NCBI GenBank assembly: GCA_903813345.2 | Contig: CAIIXF020000005.1 | Location: 20,155,375-20,219,374 of the forward strand | Origin: Owenia fusiformis | Taxonomy: Eukaryota > Annelida > Polychaeta > Sabellida > Oweniidae | Reading direction: 5' to 3' | DNA length: 64,000 nt | Shown here: piece by piece, positions 42,107 through 51,998 of the stretch | Numbering within the stretch: the first letter of the stretch is position 1 | Layout: each line of letters starts with the position of its first letter | Notes under the pieces: generated by a model | The model's database searches: none | What the model was told of the DNA's origin: nothing | What the model saw: the letters and a program-made list of their open reading frames with translations, nothing else | Translations under genes and position numbers: made by a program

Positions 42107-42173
42107 GTACATGACATGATTAATTTAATCTTTTATAAAGAGTCTAAAAGAACTTTACTACGAGATTAGTCTC
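42107..42173. other. Central spacer of the palindrome
   Basis: About 67 bp of AT-rich sequence between the two halves, each bordered by TA. It shows no inverted symmetry of its own that I can see. Confidence 0.6.
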
Positions 42174-42175
42174 TA

Positions 42176-44908
42176 CGGAAAGCTATAGTGGACATGCGCA
42201 TAATTCAAAATCGAATGGAGTTTTAACATGGGAGTGATATCACACACCGCGGCCCAGTCAGATAGATTTCATCGCGCACTGAATGAATTACAGGGGCCGC
42301 GTTGTGCAAAGTTAATTAAAATAAAGTGCGCAGAAATTCCGGCATTCAGTGCGCGATGAAAAAATGATTATCTGTGAATAAATAACGAATAAAAATTCGT
42401 GGCACCACGAATTTGATTTTTTTCGAAAGACTGTGGAGTGAACCAGCGAAATGACAATTTTGGATAATATTGATGGCTCTAACGAGGAGAACTTTGAAAT
42501 TTCCAGATTCTACCGCGCAGCACATCCAGGACCATGATGCGCACTTTTATCAGATTTGATTCTAATATGGTTTCAAAGATAATGTTCATTAAAAGAGGGC
42601 GTATGCATACAGATTACACATGGCGTTATGTTGAAGTGACCCTTGCAAAGGGTTCCATTGAAAATATATTATTTTGGGCCATTTCATATCTTTTAATTGA
42701 TATTGTATAAAATATTTTCAATGTTTGAAAATTATAATCTTATAAATAACATTTTATGTAATAAAACTGTAACGAAATGGTAAATACGGAATATGATGCA
42801 ATACAATGCAGTGCAATATGATGTTATACAATGCAGTGCAATATGATGCAATACAATGTGGTGCAATATGATGTAATACAATGCGGTGCAATATGATGCA
42901 ATACAATGCAGAGCAATATGATGCAATACAATGCAGTGCAATATGATGCAATACAATGTAGTGTAATATGATGCAATACAAAGCAGTATTATATGATGCA
43001 AAAAATGCAGTGCAATATGATACAATACAATGTAGTGCAATGTAATACAATAAAATGCAGTGCAATACGATGCAATACAATACAGTGCAATATAATGCAA
43101 TACAATGCAATGCAATACAGTGCAAAACAATGCCGTGCAGTGCAATACAATGTAGTTCATTTCAATACAATGCAGTGCAATACAACGTGGTACAGTGCAA
43201 TACAATGCAGTGCAATACATCGCAGTTCAATACAGTGCAATACAATGTACTGCAATGCAGTGCAATAAAATACAATACAGTGCAATTCAATGCAATGCAA
43301 TACAACACAGTGCAATACAATGTACTGCAATGCAGTGCAATAAAATACAATACAGTGCAATTCAATACAATGCAATACAACACAGTGCAATACAATACAA
43401 TGCTGTGTAATATAATGCAGTGTAAATCAAGACAATGCAATACAATACTGTGCAATACAAAGCAATGCAGTGTAATACAATACAGTGCAACACAATGTGG
43501 TACAGTGCAATACAATGCAGTGCAATACAATACATCGCAGTTCAATACAGTGCAATACAATGTAGTGCAATGCAGTGCAATAAAATACAATACAGTTACA
43601 ATGTAATTCATTTCAATACAATGCAGTGCAATACAATGTGGTACAGTGCAATACAATGCAGTGCAATACAATACATCACAGTTCAATACAGTGCAATACA
43701 ATGTAGTGCAATGCAGTGCAATTAAATACAATACAGTTACAATGTAGTTCATTTCAATACAATGCAGTGCAATACAATGTGGTACAGTGCAATACAATGC
43801 AGTGCAATACAATACATCGCAGTTCAATACAGTGCAGTGCAATACAATACAGTGCAATACAATACATCGCAGTTCAGTGCAGTGCAATACAATACAGTGC
43901 AATGAAATGCAATTCAATGCTATGAATGTACACCTTCTACAGTCAAATAAACACAGATAAAATTGTAATAGTATGTTAGTGTATGGAGTTTGAAGTGGGT
44001 GGGGGATACAATTACCAGTCTGCTGATTGATGACTTAATAACTTAGAAAAGATCTCCTAGCTTTTAACAGGTGGCACTTATGTCTACCTTATGTTCTTGA
44101 ACAATCTCGTCTAAGAATACAGACCCGTATCCTGGATTAACCTGGGAGAGTGGTTTTACCAAGGGGGAGATTTCGCCAAGAGGGGGGAGCTTTTTGACAG
44201 TTATGGCAAAAAAATCATGCGAAAAGTGCTAAGAATGGTGAAAAACTGCATGATTTTGAACGAATATTTGGCAAGGGGGAGGGGGGTGAGGCCCCCTGGC
44301 TACGGCCATGGAATACATATAGGAACTTTCCTTCTCCCAGAAGAAATGGTATACAGGTATTACATCAATCATTCTGGTATTTTGTATACGAAGGTCTGTA
44401 GTTACTTTATTGAAAGATGGCAGTGTACACTGTGTACTACCATTTTGAGGTCAGTTTGACTTTATAATTCTGCGCACTATAATCTGTAATTCTCATAGAT
44501 ATCCTCTCTAGAGGCATCACTGTGATCCAAAATTACAATTTCGCAGGTCAAGTCTGCAGTCTTTCGAAAAAAGTTGAATTCGTTGTGCTATTCTTTCTTG
44601 TTTGGCATTTATTAACAGAAAACTATAATTACATTGCGCCAGCATATACAAGCTTCAGCGCGATATTTTGAGTCTGTTAATAAATAAAGTGCGCAGAAAT
44701 CGATCTTACTGGGCCGCGGTGTGCGATATCACTCATAAACAATTTTTAATTGCGCACTGAATGAATTACAGGGGCGCGTTGTGCAAAGTGAATTAAATAA
44801 ATAAAGTGCGCAGAAATATATCTGACTGGGCCGCGGTGTGTGATATCACTCCCATGTTAAAACTCCATTGAATTTTAAATTCTGCGGTATATCCCCTTTC
44901 GCTTTCCG
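42176..44908 (-). mobile_element. Right half of nested palindrome, inverted copy
   Basis: The reverse complement of 38208-42104, beginning CGGAAAGCTATAG and ending CCTTTCGCTTTCCG with TA on each side. The unique flanks match closely (42176-42789 with 41492-42104, and 43916-44908 with 38208-39195). A few substitutions separate them, for example around 44140-44190. It is 1.2 kb shorter than its partner, because its pentamer array is about half as long. Confidence 0.85.
42790..43917 (-). repeat. Degenerate pentamer array, inverted copy, about 1.1 kb
   Basis: The same TGYAY array on the minus strand, reading RTRCA on the plus strand. At its left end it contains the units around ATGATGCAATA that match the right end of the first array. 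It has fewer higher-order blocks than the partner array. Confidence 0.95.
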
Positions 44909-44910
44909 TA

Positions 44911-45866
44911 ATAAATAACACGTTCATTGTTCAACCAATCTCCAATAAGCCGTTGATGAGAGATAGTCTAGAGAGATTAAACAACACTTAGAAACACCTT
45001 AGAAAAATGGCGCCCGTATATGATTTTTTGTGTTCTTTTCTGTTTATCAATACAATTTATATTTTGACACGATTGTGATAAAACGTATACCTAGAAATGT
45101 ATGGCTTATTACCATAAGCGACTGGTAAATGTAAAAGTTGTTTGGTTTATCATATAAGAATCTGTAATAAAACCTCGATTGCCAAAATGAAACCATCGAT
45201 TATGTTCAGTATGTTGCTATATATAATCAACGTTTCCAGTCTTTTTTCAGTTACCATTAAACAGAGTCATTAGTCATTTTGGATTTGCTAGATTGATGAT
45301 GGCATGGGTTGTTCTTTTTCAATTTCAGCAATAAGTTAATCCTTTGGACATATTGCTACCTACAACCTTTGACATCATTAATCTAGCCAATAATCAGATT
45401 CTTTGATGTACCAAATGATGGCAGGATTTATTGGAAAATAAACAACTTTTCATGTCCCTCATGCAGTATCGCTGAGCGTGAATTGATCACTCAAACTACG
45501 GATTTTATTTGCCCAAATAGCCTTGGATAACTGTGGTAACTAAAGTAACTGGAAAATGTAATAACGTTTTCGAACCTTTAGTGACATGAACAAAGGATTT
45601 TTAGCTTTTTCGATATAAGCTTAATTCACAATTTTCAGAAATTCACATCAGTTGATTATGCTTTGCACGCCGCTTAAAAGCGCCATCAAAGCGCCGTTGG
45701 TGTGAACTTAGCTTAACAAGTTACTTGGGGGAAGGGGAACAAGGGAGGGGAGTTTGGTAGACATTTCCACCAGAATGATGAAAGTATTCATCGATGTCAT
45801 ATCAAATATTTATGTCATATTGAACATTTATCTCCGCGCTAAAATACCGACGATTGCAAAGGTAGT
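44911..45866. other. Intergenic, nothing recognised
   Basis: AT-rich DNA between the palindrome and the next foldback element. No conserved coding, RNA gene or clear repeat boundary seen. Confidence 0.55.
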
Positions 45867-45870
45867 TTAA

Positions 45871-46350
45871 TCCGGTAGCCGACAGGCGTTTCTTGCATTC
45901 GTGAATACAAGCTAGTCCATTTCACTGTTGAATTGCGTCAGTAAAACCTAAAAAATAAGAAATCACAATATCATCATGCAATAATATATGGAAAAATATG
46001 TTCCTATTGTACATGAATGACATTTGTATATCTTGGATTGCTTCTAGTTTGGCTTATAAAGTGTGTGGCCTCTTATATATGGATGCTTCTCTGCCATGTT
46101 ATTTTCAATAAGATTAACATTGCTGAAATTCTTCAAATTACAAGAGGTCACAGTCTTATTGCACAAAAAAAACGATAAAATCTGAAATATACAAATGTCA
46201 TTCATGTACAATATGAATCTACTTTTCCATATATTATTGCACAATGGTCTCCCGATTTCTTATTTTTGGGGTTCTACTGACGCAATAAAACAGTGAAATC
46301 GACTCTAACCTTATATTCGCGAATGCAACTAACGCATCTCGGTTACCTGA
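45871..46350. mobile_element. Foldback MITE with about 190-bp arms, TTAA borders
   Basis: TTAA at 45867-45870 and 46351-46354. The left end TCCGGTAGCCGACAGGCG is mirrored by CGCATCTCGGTTACCTGA. Arms share TTTCACTGTT, TTGCGTCAGTA, AATAAGAAATC, GCAATAATATATGGAAAA and TTGTACATGAATGACATTTG in inverse order. TTAA borders suggest piggyBac-type insertion. No ORF. Confidence 0.7.
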
Positions 46351-46448
46351 TTAACCCAGTATTCTATGACTAACTCATTTAAACGTGAATGGAATAGTGG
46401 CAGGTACTATTCGTATTTACATGGGTCTCCAGTGAAATAGAAGGTTAA

Positions 46449-46530
46449 TCCGGTAGCCGAAAGGCGTTATTTGCATTCGCAAATATAAGCTAAGACTATG
46501 ATTTGGGAATGAAAGATTTCATCTACCGGA
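46449..46530. mobile_element. Very short related element between TTAA sites
   Basis: TTAA at 46445-46448 and 46531-46534 bracket 82 bp that start TCCGGTAGCCGAAAGGCG and end ATCTACCGGA. It shares the end sequence of the 45871 element. A further end of the same family, TTAATCCGGCAGCCGACAGG, begins at about 46624 without a partner. Confidence 0.5.
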
Positions 46531-46875
46531 TTAACATACTTTTCTATGGGCAACTCATTTAAATATTAAAAGTACCTGCCAATATTCCATTCATATTTTA
46601 ATGAATTGCCCATAAAATAGTAGGTTAATCCGGCAGCCGACAGGCGTTAGTGGCATTCGCGAATACAAGATCATTTATTTTATAATTTGGGAAATATATA
46701 TTTTCACAATATTGAAATAGATGGTGGTTCAAAGTGTATACATATCATACAAAAGTGTCACAGATATGACTAGCAGGCATATACTTTTAGTATATTAGTC
46801 CATCTGTCACCCCTATACATCCAAAAGTGAACCTAGAATTTGTTAAAAGTACGATGTTTTATGGTCGATTTATGA

Positions 46876-47113
46876 TAATAAGGGTTTTCTGAAGTGATTT
46901 AACTGGGTTGCCGAAAAAGTTTGTTTTGGGGAAAAAATTATATAGGCTGATTAGGGAGGGGTGCAATCGCTTAACATGGCGTTGACTATTGACTTAGCGT
47001 TGGGATACCACCATATACCTGGTATGTTACTATGGTAATAGATACCAAAATTTTCCCCAAAGTTATTTTTTGGCAACCCAGCTAAATCACTCCAATAATC
47101 CCTAATGATAGTA
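46876..47113. repeat. Small inverted-repeat element
   Basis: GAAGTGATTTAACTGGGTTG, CCGAAAAAGTT and TTTTGGGGAAAA on the left are mirrored by TTTTCCCC, AACTTTTTGG-like sequence and CAACCCAGCTAAATCACTCC on the right. The arms are about 65 bp around a 100-bp middle. Likely a MITE; target duplication unclear. Confidence 0.65.
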
Positions 47114-49241
47114 TTTACACAGAAAAACATCATACTTTTAAATATTCATACGTTCAGAAAATGACAAATGGACTATATGGTCTTTCTTTGCATGACTTCG
47201 CAGAACATATCAAAACCCTGGGATCAACAGGGTAACAGTAACAGTAAGTACATTTCTAAGTTCATGCTTCAAAGTTGTCAAAGTTGTAAAAGGGTAATCC
47301 TTTTATGAGTACGAAAGCGTACTTTTTGTTGAATAGCCTTTCCCAGCTGCTAATCTTGTGAGTGCATCGTGCATTCAACGAATTGTATTCACTTATTAAC
47401 CAATCAGTGCCAGGAACAAAATGCACGCTGACTTGTTTTATGAAGCATGCTACATACAAATGTTACGCTTTTGCTCATTTACTTTGCGAACTATTTATAT
47501 AATATACATTATATATGTTATATACTATTTATATAACATACATTACCAATTGACTGCAAGATTTGAGTGAACAAGTACCTCGTATTTTTCATTTTTCGAT
47601 ATTTTGTGATTTGTTGGCTGATGAGTAACTTGATATTTTATGTCTAAATGTATCAAAGTGGTTCATAGTAATAGTTTTATTGTACACCATAAACTGTTAA
47701 CGTTTTAGAAATAGAACACAATATATGATTTGATAATAGGACAATACATGTAATAATATGTCTAAACTCGGTGGTTTGTTTGTAAGTTTGTTTTTCTAAC
47801 ACCTCAATAACTTACATTCAATGCGTATCTAATCCTCATAATTTTCAAATAAATCAGTTATTAAATGCCCGATTTTCGACAGGTAAAGGTAATATATCAA
47901 CCCTCGGTCCCCACTGTTCCTCTTGTAGATATATTATACATGTATAACCTTCTCAGATATATCCTGTATATTAAATACATTAAATAACATATATATGTTA
48001 GTCTCAGCCTAGACAGTATACATTAATTTTATTGGATAATGCGTAAAATTCGAATGAACTTGAAATGAAATTCAACATCCAAAATATGTTAATTTGATCA
48101 TTCACCGTGTAACTCAAAGCATATGCATGGCCTATTTGCCTTAAAATACGATTGTGATTATGATTTCTGTTCTCCACAAGTAAAATCTAGAAACATAACA
48201 GAGTTAAGTTACACGAAATTCAGCTAACTTGAACACGAAGTCTTTCAATTAACTTAAAGTGTCTGTTCGATGCTCATGGGGTCAAAATACAGTTTATACA
48301 CGTTCTAAATGAAGTAAATACCACTAACATGTCGAACCAGTAACCGTTCTTGTAAACATTTTTATAAATGTGAAATTTAATGTTCAAAATCGGGAACACA
48401 ATTTCAAATCTCTATCATGACATCACGAACAGGACGGGTTTAGAATATGTTGTTGGAGTTCATAATCTCCGAACGTGCTTATAAAGTGTTAGTGTAATTG
48501 ATTGCAACTGCATTCATTGAAGTGAGGAATTGATTCAGAGATGACTACTTTGGAGTCACGTTTTTTCCTCCGATAAACCAAAAAAAATAATACCTAAATT
48601 AGAGCCTCCGACCCAGCGGTACGTTTTCACATAGCTAGTCATGCAGAATTACTTTCTGGCCAGTCAGAACACAATATAGAAAATAAACACGCTCAGTTGA
48701 TAGTATTACCTAACATAAGGCGTCTAAAATCTTGTAACCAAAAGGCATTGAACCATGAGGTGATTTCGGTAAGTGTTACTCCTTTCTGGCCAATCAGAAC
48801 ACGGTATAACATGAACACTTTTGAATTTACATTCGAGTTGCATAACGCATTGCCGATAAAAATCCATAACCGGTTCTGTTCGTGACGTCATGTTTTTTCC
48901 CGGGAAATCTTATTTTGCCACTAATGAACAAATAGAATGAGTTAAGAGTCTGTTGGAATACTATTTTTACTTACCAATATCTGTTTAATCTACTGCAGTG
49001 AGAAAAAATAAACAGAAATTACCGAATAAGCACTTTAATCGTTGATTCATTTCTATAGGTTTATTAGAATTATTACAACGATCGTTCATCAAACGAGTCC
49101 TATATTCAATATCTATTCGTTGGACCTATTCTTTAAGTGTAACTATATTCTTTAAAAGTATCTGCTTAGTGCTACGTTAACATATATTCATTATTTTTAT
49201 CCACAAAAGAGTATCAAACGTTAATGCACAACTAGCCGAGA
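47114..49241. other. Intergenic flank of the LTR element
   Basis: AT-rich. Short direct repeats CTTTCTGGCCA(G/A)TCAGAACAC at about 48653 and 48783, and an inverted short match around GTTCGTGA(T/C)GTCA near 48420 and 48880, suggest old repeats. No gene recognised. Confidence 0.5.
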
Positions 49242-49245
49242 CATG

Positions 49246-49872
49246 TGTTACGTATCGTAACTGTTATCTCGGGATCTTGTGGTCCTTCGGTACTCGCAGG
49301 GTTCCCAGCTCCTGATCGAACACGACTCCTCTTATTCGTTTTTCTTATTTTATTTCCAATTCCAATTCTTCTTGAAATAATTGATTCGGTCAGCAGAGTT
49401 TCGGTAGATTCGCTTGTTATTGTTTTCTTCTTTCATCAGTTGTTTGGCATCGTTGTGTGTGAGTAAAACTTACTGAATCAACAGATCTTGCCGACTTCTT
49501 TATATACCAGGTAAAATACATTATTTTACCTGTCAAAATTGTGCAAATATAAGTAAGAATATTGCTGATTTCATGCTTATGTAAGCAAGATTCAAATCAT
49601 AATTCTGAGTCGTGATTGGTTGTTGGAAGTTTTAACTTGTCAGAATTCATTGATATATCTTCGTTTTGGCTGAATATAGTAGCGTAGGGATTCCCCTGCA
49701 CTAAAGCAAACTGAGGTCTAAATAGTCATTAATCATAAGAAAACAGCAAGATCTTTACAATGTTTGAATATGCTGAATATAAATGGTATTTTATATTGGA
49801 TATAAATAATAAATAAATAATAAAGTAATTATATATAATTAAATATAATTACGTACTGACCGAATCATAACA
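49246..49872 (-). repeat. 3' LTR of the retroelement
   Basis: 627 bp, same as 60762-61388 on reading. It contains a minus-strand AATAAA polyadenylation signal (49349-49354) and the same TATATAAAG box as the other LTR (near 49498-49506). Confidence 0.93.
49349..49354 (-). terminator. Polyadenylation signal in the 3' LTR
   Basis: AATAAA on the minus strand, downstream of the LTR TATA box. This fits a U3-R-U5 layout in which the RNA ends in the 3' LTR. Confidence 0.5.
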
Positions 49873-49886
49873 ATCTCCCCTTCTTT
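49873..49886 (-). promoter_or_regulatory. Polypurine tract of the retroelement
   Basis: On the minus strand AAAGAAGGGGAGAT directly abuts the 3' LTR. This is the standard position and composition for plus-strand DNA priming. Confidence 0.8.
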
Positions 49887-51281
49887 AGAAATTAACCATA
49901 CCTGGTTAATTTACTTTACAATATAGATTATTTATTTATTCATTTTATTTTTATTTTATATTTTTAAGATGATATACCACATTCCGGCCGCGCAACAACC
50001 CATTAGGTTGACGTGGTTCCTGATTCCAATGAATGTGGCAGAAAGATCAGGATTACTTTCATGCTCCAGAGTTCATAGTTTAATTAACTGTTAAACTTTA
50101 TTCTTAGTCTCCGTCTTCATATCACTATTAGTGTTTATGAATTGTTGTAGCAGTATGGATATGCATAAGTAAATGTCTCTATCCATTCTCTTCTCTTCAT
50201 AGCATTTGCTAGGTTCACCTTCAGCGTCCATATTCATTATCGATATCACTGATCATAATCCGCATTCAGCGTTCATATGTTGTGTGATCCATTGATAAAT
50301 GGCACCTGGTGATTCTTTAGTTCATCTTTGCAGGAGCTACTCGTCTCTGAAGTCATCTTCTTCTTTTGTTATTTTATTAGTGATTAATATATTATCATGT
50401 TATAATGGTTAAATAAGGTGAGCAAATATGATTACTATGTGAGTAATATGTATGAATACATGCAATGATGATACTTGACTAAACTTATCTAACTTATCTC
50501 TATACCTAACATCTTATATTCAATTTGACTTCGCCATCTATATGACTTCTTCTTAAAATCTGCCAAACTGTACCCTCCAATAAGGCACTTTCACATGGCA
50601 ATTAATCGTTTCTCATGCAGTTAAAACATCTTCCAATAAGATGTTGCTATACTATATGATAAATATGTGATTAATAAATTAGTGTTAGCATTATTTACAA
50701 CTCACTTCAGTCAAAGGCACTGAGGTAATATCGGTTAATAAATTATTCGATCAATTAATTATGTACACCTGGATTATATGTTATGATGATACACACGTTA
50801 TATTTCATGGTAGTTATCCATGCGCACACACTAAGTGCATTTAGTGCATTTATTACTCATGCACTAAATTAGTAAAACATACTTCGAATATATATTTGGT
50901 TATATGTGATTATATATGTCAGATCAATTAATTATTTACATCTGGTTCAATTGGTCAAAAGGGGATTCTTGAGATGATAGCGTATGAAGTTTGTGAACCT
51001 CTTCGGTGCTCCGGACCGTTTCATTGCTAGAAAGAGGTCTCTAGTAGAGGCCAATCTCAGACAACTATTAATTCTCAGGTCCTCTAGAAACTGCAGGCTC
51101 AAAGGTTAAAAGCATTAGTGTGAAATATGATATATATACACACATGCATATATTTAGCAATTTAAGTGAATTCCCCTTTAATTCATGCTTTTCTCATAAA
51201 ATACATTATCATGCAATGAAATCGTTTCAGTAGTTCAAGTTCAAATGGGCAAAATGCATCTTATCATGCTGTTTTATTAAC
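49887..51281 (-). other. Untranslated 3' region of the retroelement
   Basis: About 1.4 kb between the RING ORF and the polypurine tract without a substantial minus-strand ORF. It may be 3' UTR or carry unseen splice or RNA signals. No domain recognised. Confidence 0.6.
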
Positions 51282-51605
51282 CTAACCTGGACATTTATGT
51301 TCCTCCCCTAAATAAGTGATTTCTGCTAAACAGCTGGAACAACAGGAGGGATCATCTTTCCATTTTTGTATACACTCTACACAACCTAATAGTTCATCTG
51401 ATGTTAGAATATATTTACACTTGAGGCAAACATGGTGACCACAAGGGAGACTATGGATATTCATGACTGGATATATACAGTGACATTTGTAACATAATGA
51501 GGTCATGTTTATTAATTTGTCTAGCTGTTTGGAGTATACATTCTTGCTCAGCGACCAGGAAGGTAAGGTGTTTAACTGGGATTTCACGAATTTACAAAAC
51601 TCCAT
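51282..51605 (-). CDS. RING-finger accessory ORF of the retroelement, 107 aa
   Basis: An ATG-started ORF between env and the 3' LTR. Cysteines and histidine fit the C3HC4 RING pattern: C38-x2-C41, C55-x-H57, C60-x2-C63, then C75-x2-C78 or C89-x2-C92 as the last pair. RING domains usually act as E3 ubiquitin ligases, but activity here is only inferred. No membrane segment or signal peptide is seen. It has its own ATG, and expression would need a spliced or subgenomic RNA. It could be a host or viral gene captured by the element. The zinc ligand pattern is clear; the assignment of the last pair is not. Confidence 0.7.
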   Translation of the reverse strand: MEFCKFVKSQLNTLPSWSLSKNVYSKQLDKLINMTSLCYKCHCIYPVMNIHSLPCGHHVCLKCKYILTSDELLGCVECIQKWKDDPSCCSSCLAEITYLGEEHKCPG

Positions 51606-51779
51606 AATTTGGGGTAGTCGAATTTTGATTTATTTATTTTATATTTTGTTTCGTTTTGTCTATTCTCTGCCGGGGTCCAAATTTTTCAGGTTACCTAATT
51701 TATAGTGTTTATCTGAAAACTGTCATATTCTTTTCTTTTTTTCAGTTTCTTTTTCTTTTCCTCTGGAAAAGCCTGTCCT

Positions 51780-51998
51780 TTACTTAAAGAGCGTTTTGCT
51801 CACTGATTCTATAGTGACGTTTTTCATCTCTACATGTTCCGTTATTTGCGGGGAGGAGTCAGGTTGTTGTTCTCTCTCGACCTCTACAACGGGAGGGGGA
51901 GACTGCGTCGGCTCCGTCTGGGTAGCCTGGTCTCTGGAGGGCCCCAGACGCTTCCACAGTTGCCTCTCCGCCACTGAAATTTCAAAACCATTTCCACA
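51780..51998 (-). CDS. Same-frame extension after the env stop, about 72 codons
   Basis: Directly after the env TAA (51999-52001) the same frame stays open to 51780 and has no internal ATG start near its beginning. It is rich in Gln, Glu, Pro and Ser (for example TEPTQSPPPVVEVEREQQPD). It could be reached by stop readthrough, or as a 3' exon through a possible acceptor (ATTTCAG, ending near 51975). It could also be an older env tail cut off by a new stop. No domain is recognised and coding status is unproven. Confidence 0.35.
   Translation of the reverse strand, partial: CGNGFEISVAERQLWKRLGPSRDQATQTEPTQSPPPVVEVEREQQPDSSPQITEHVEMKNVTIESVSKTLFK

Noticed and set aside
42732-43925. Long Cys/Ile/Leu and Gln/Cys/Asn-rich ORFs in the inverted array
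   Set aside because: Same pentamer array in reverse; open frames are a by-product of the repeat.
45006-45074. ATGGCGCCC start with a good context after the palindrome
   Set aside because: The frame closes after about 22 codons, and no donor or homologous exon was found.
49245-49466. 73-codon ORF at the start of the LTR, also at 60761-60982
   Set aside because: It is identical because the LTRs are identical, it reads against the element strand, and it has no domain.
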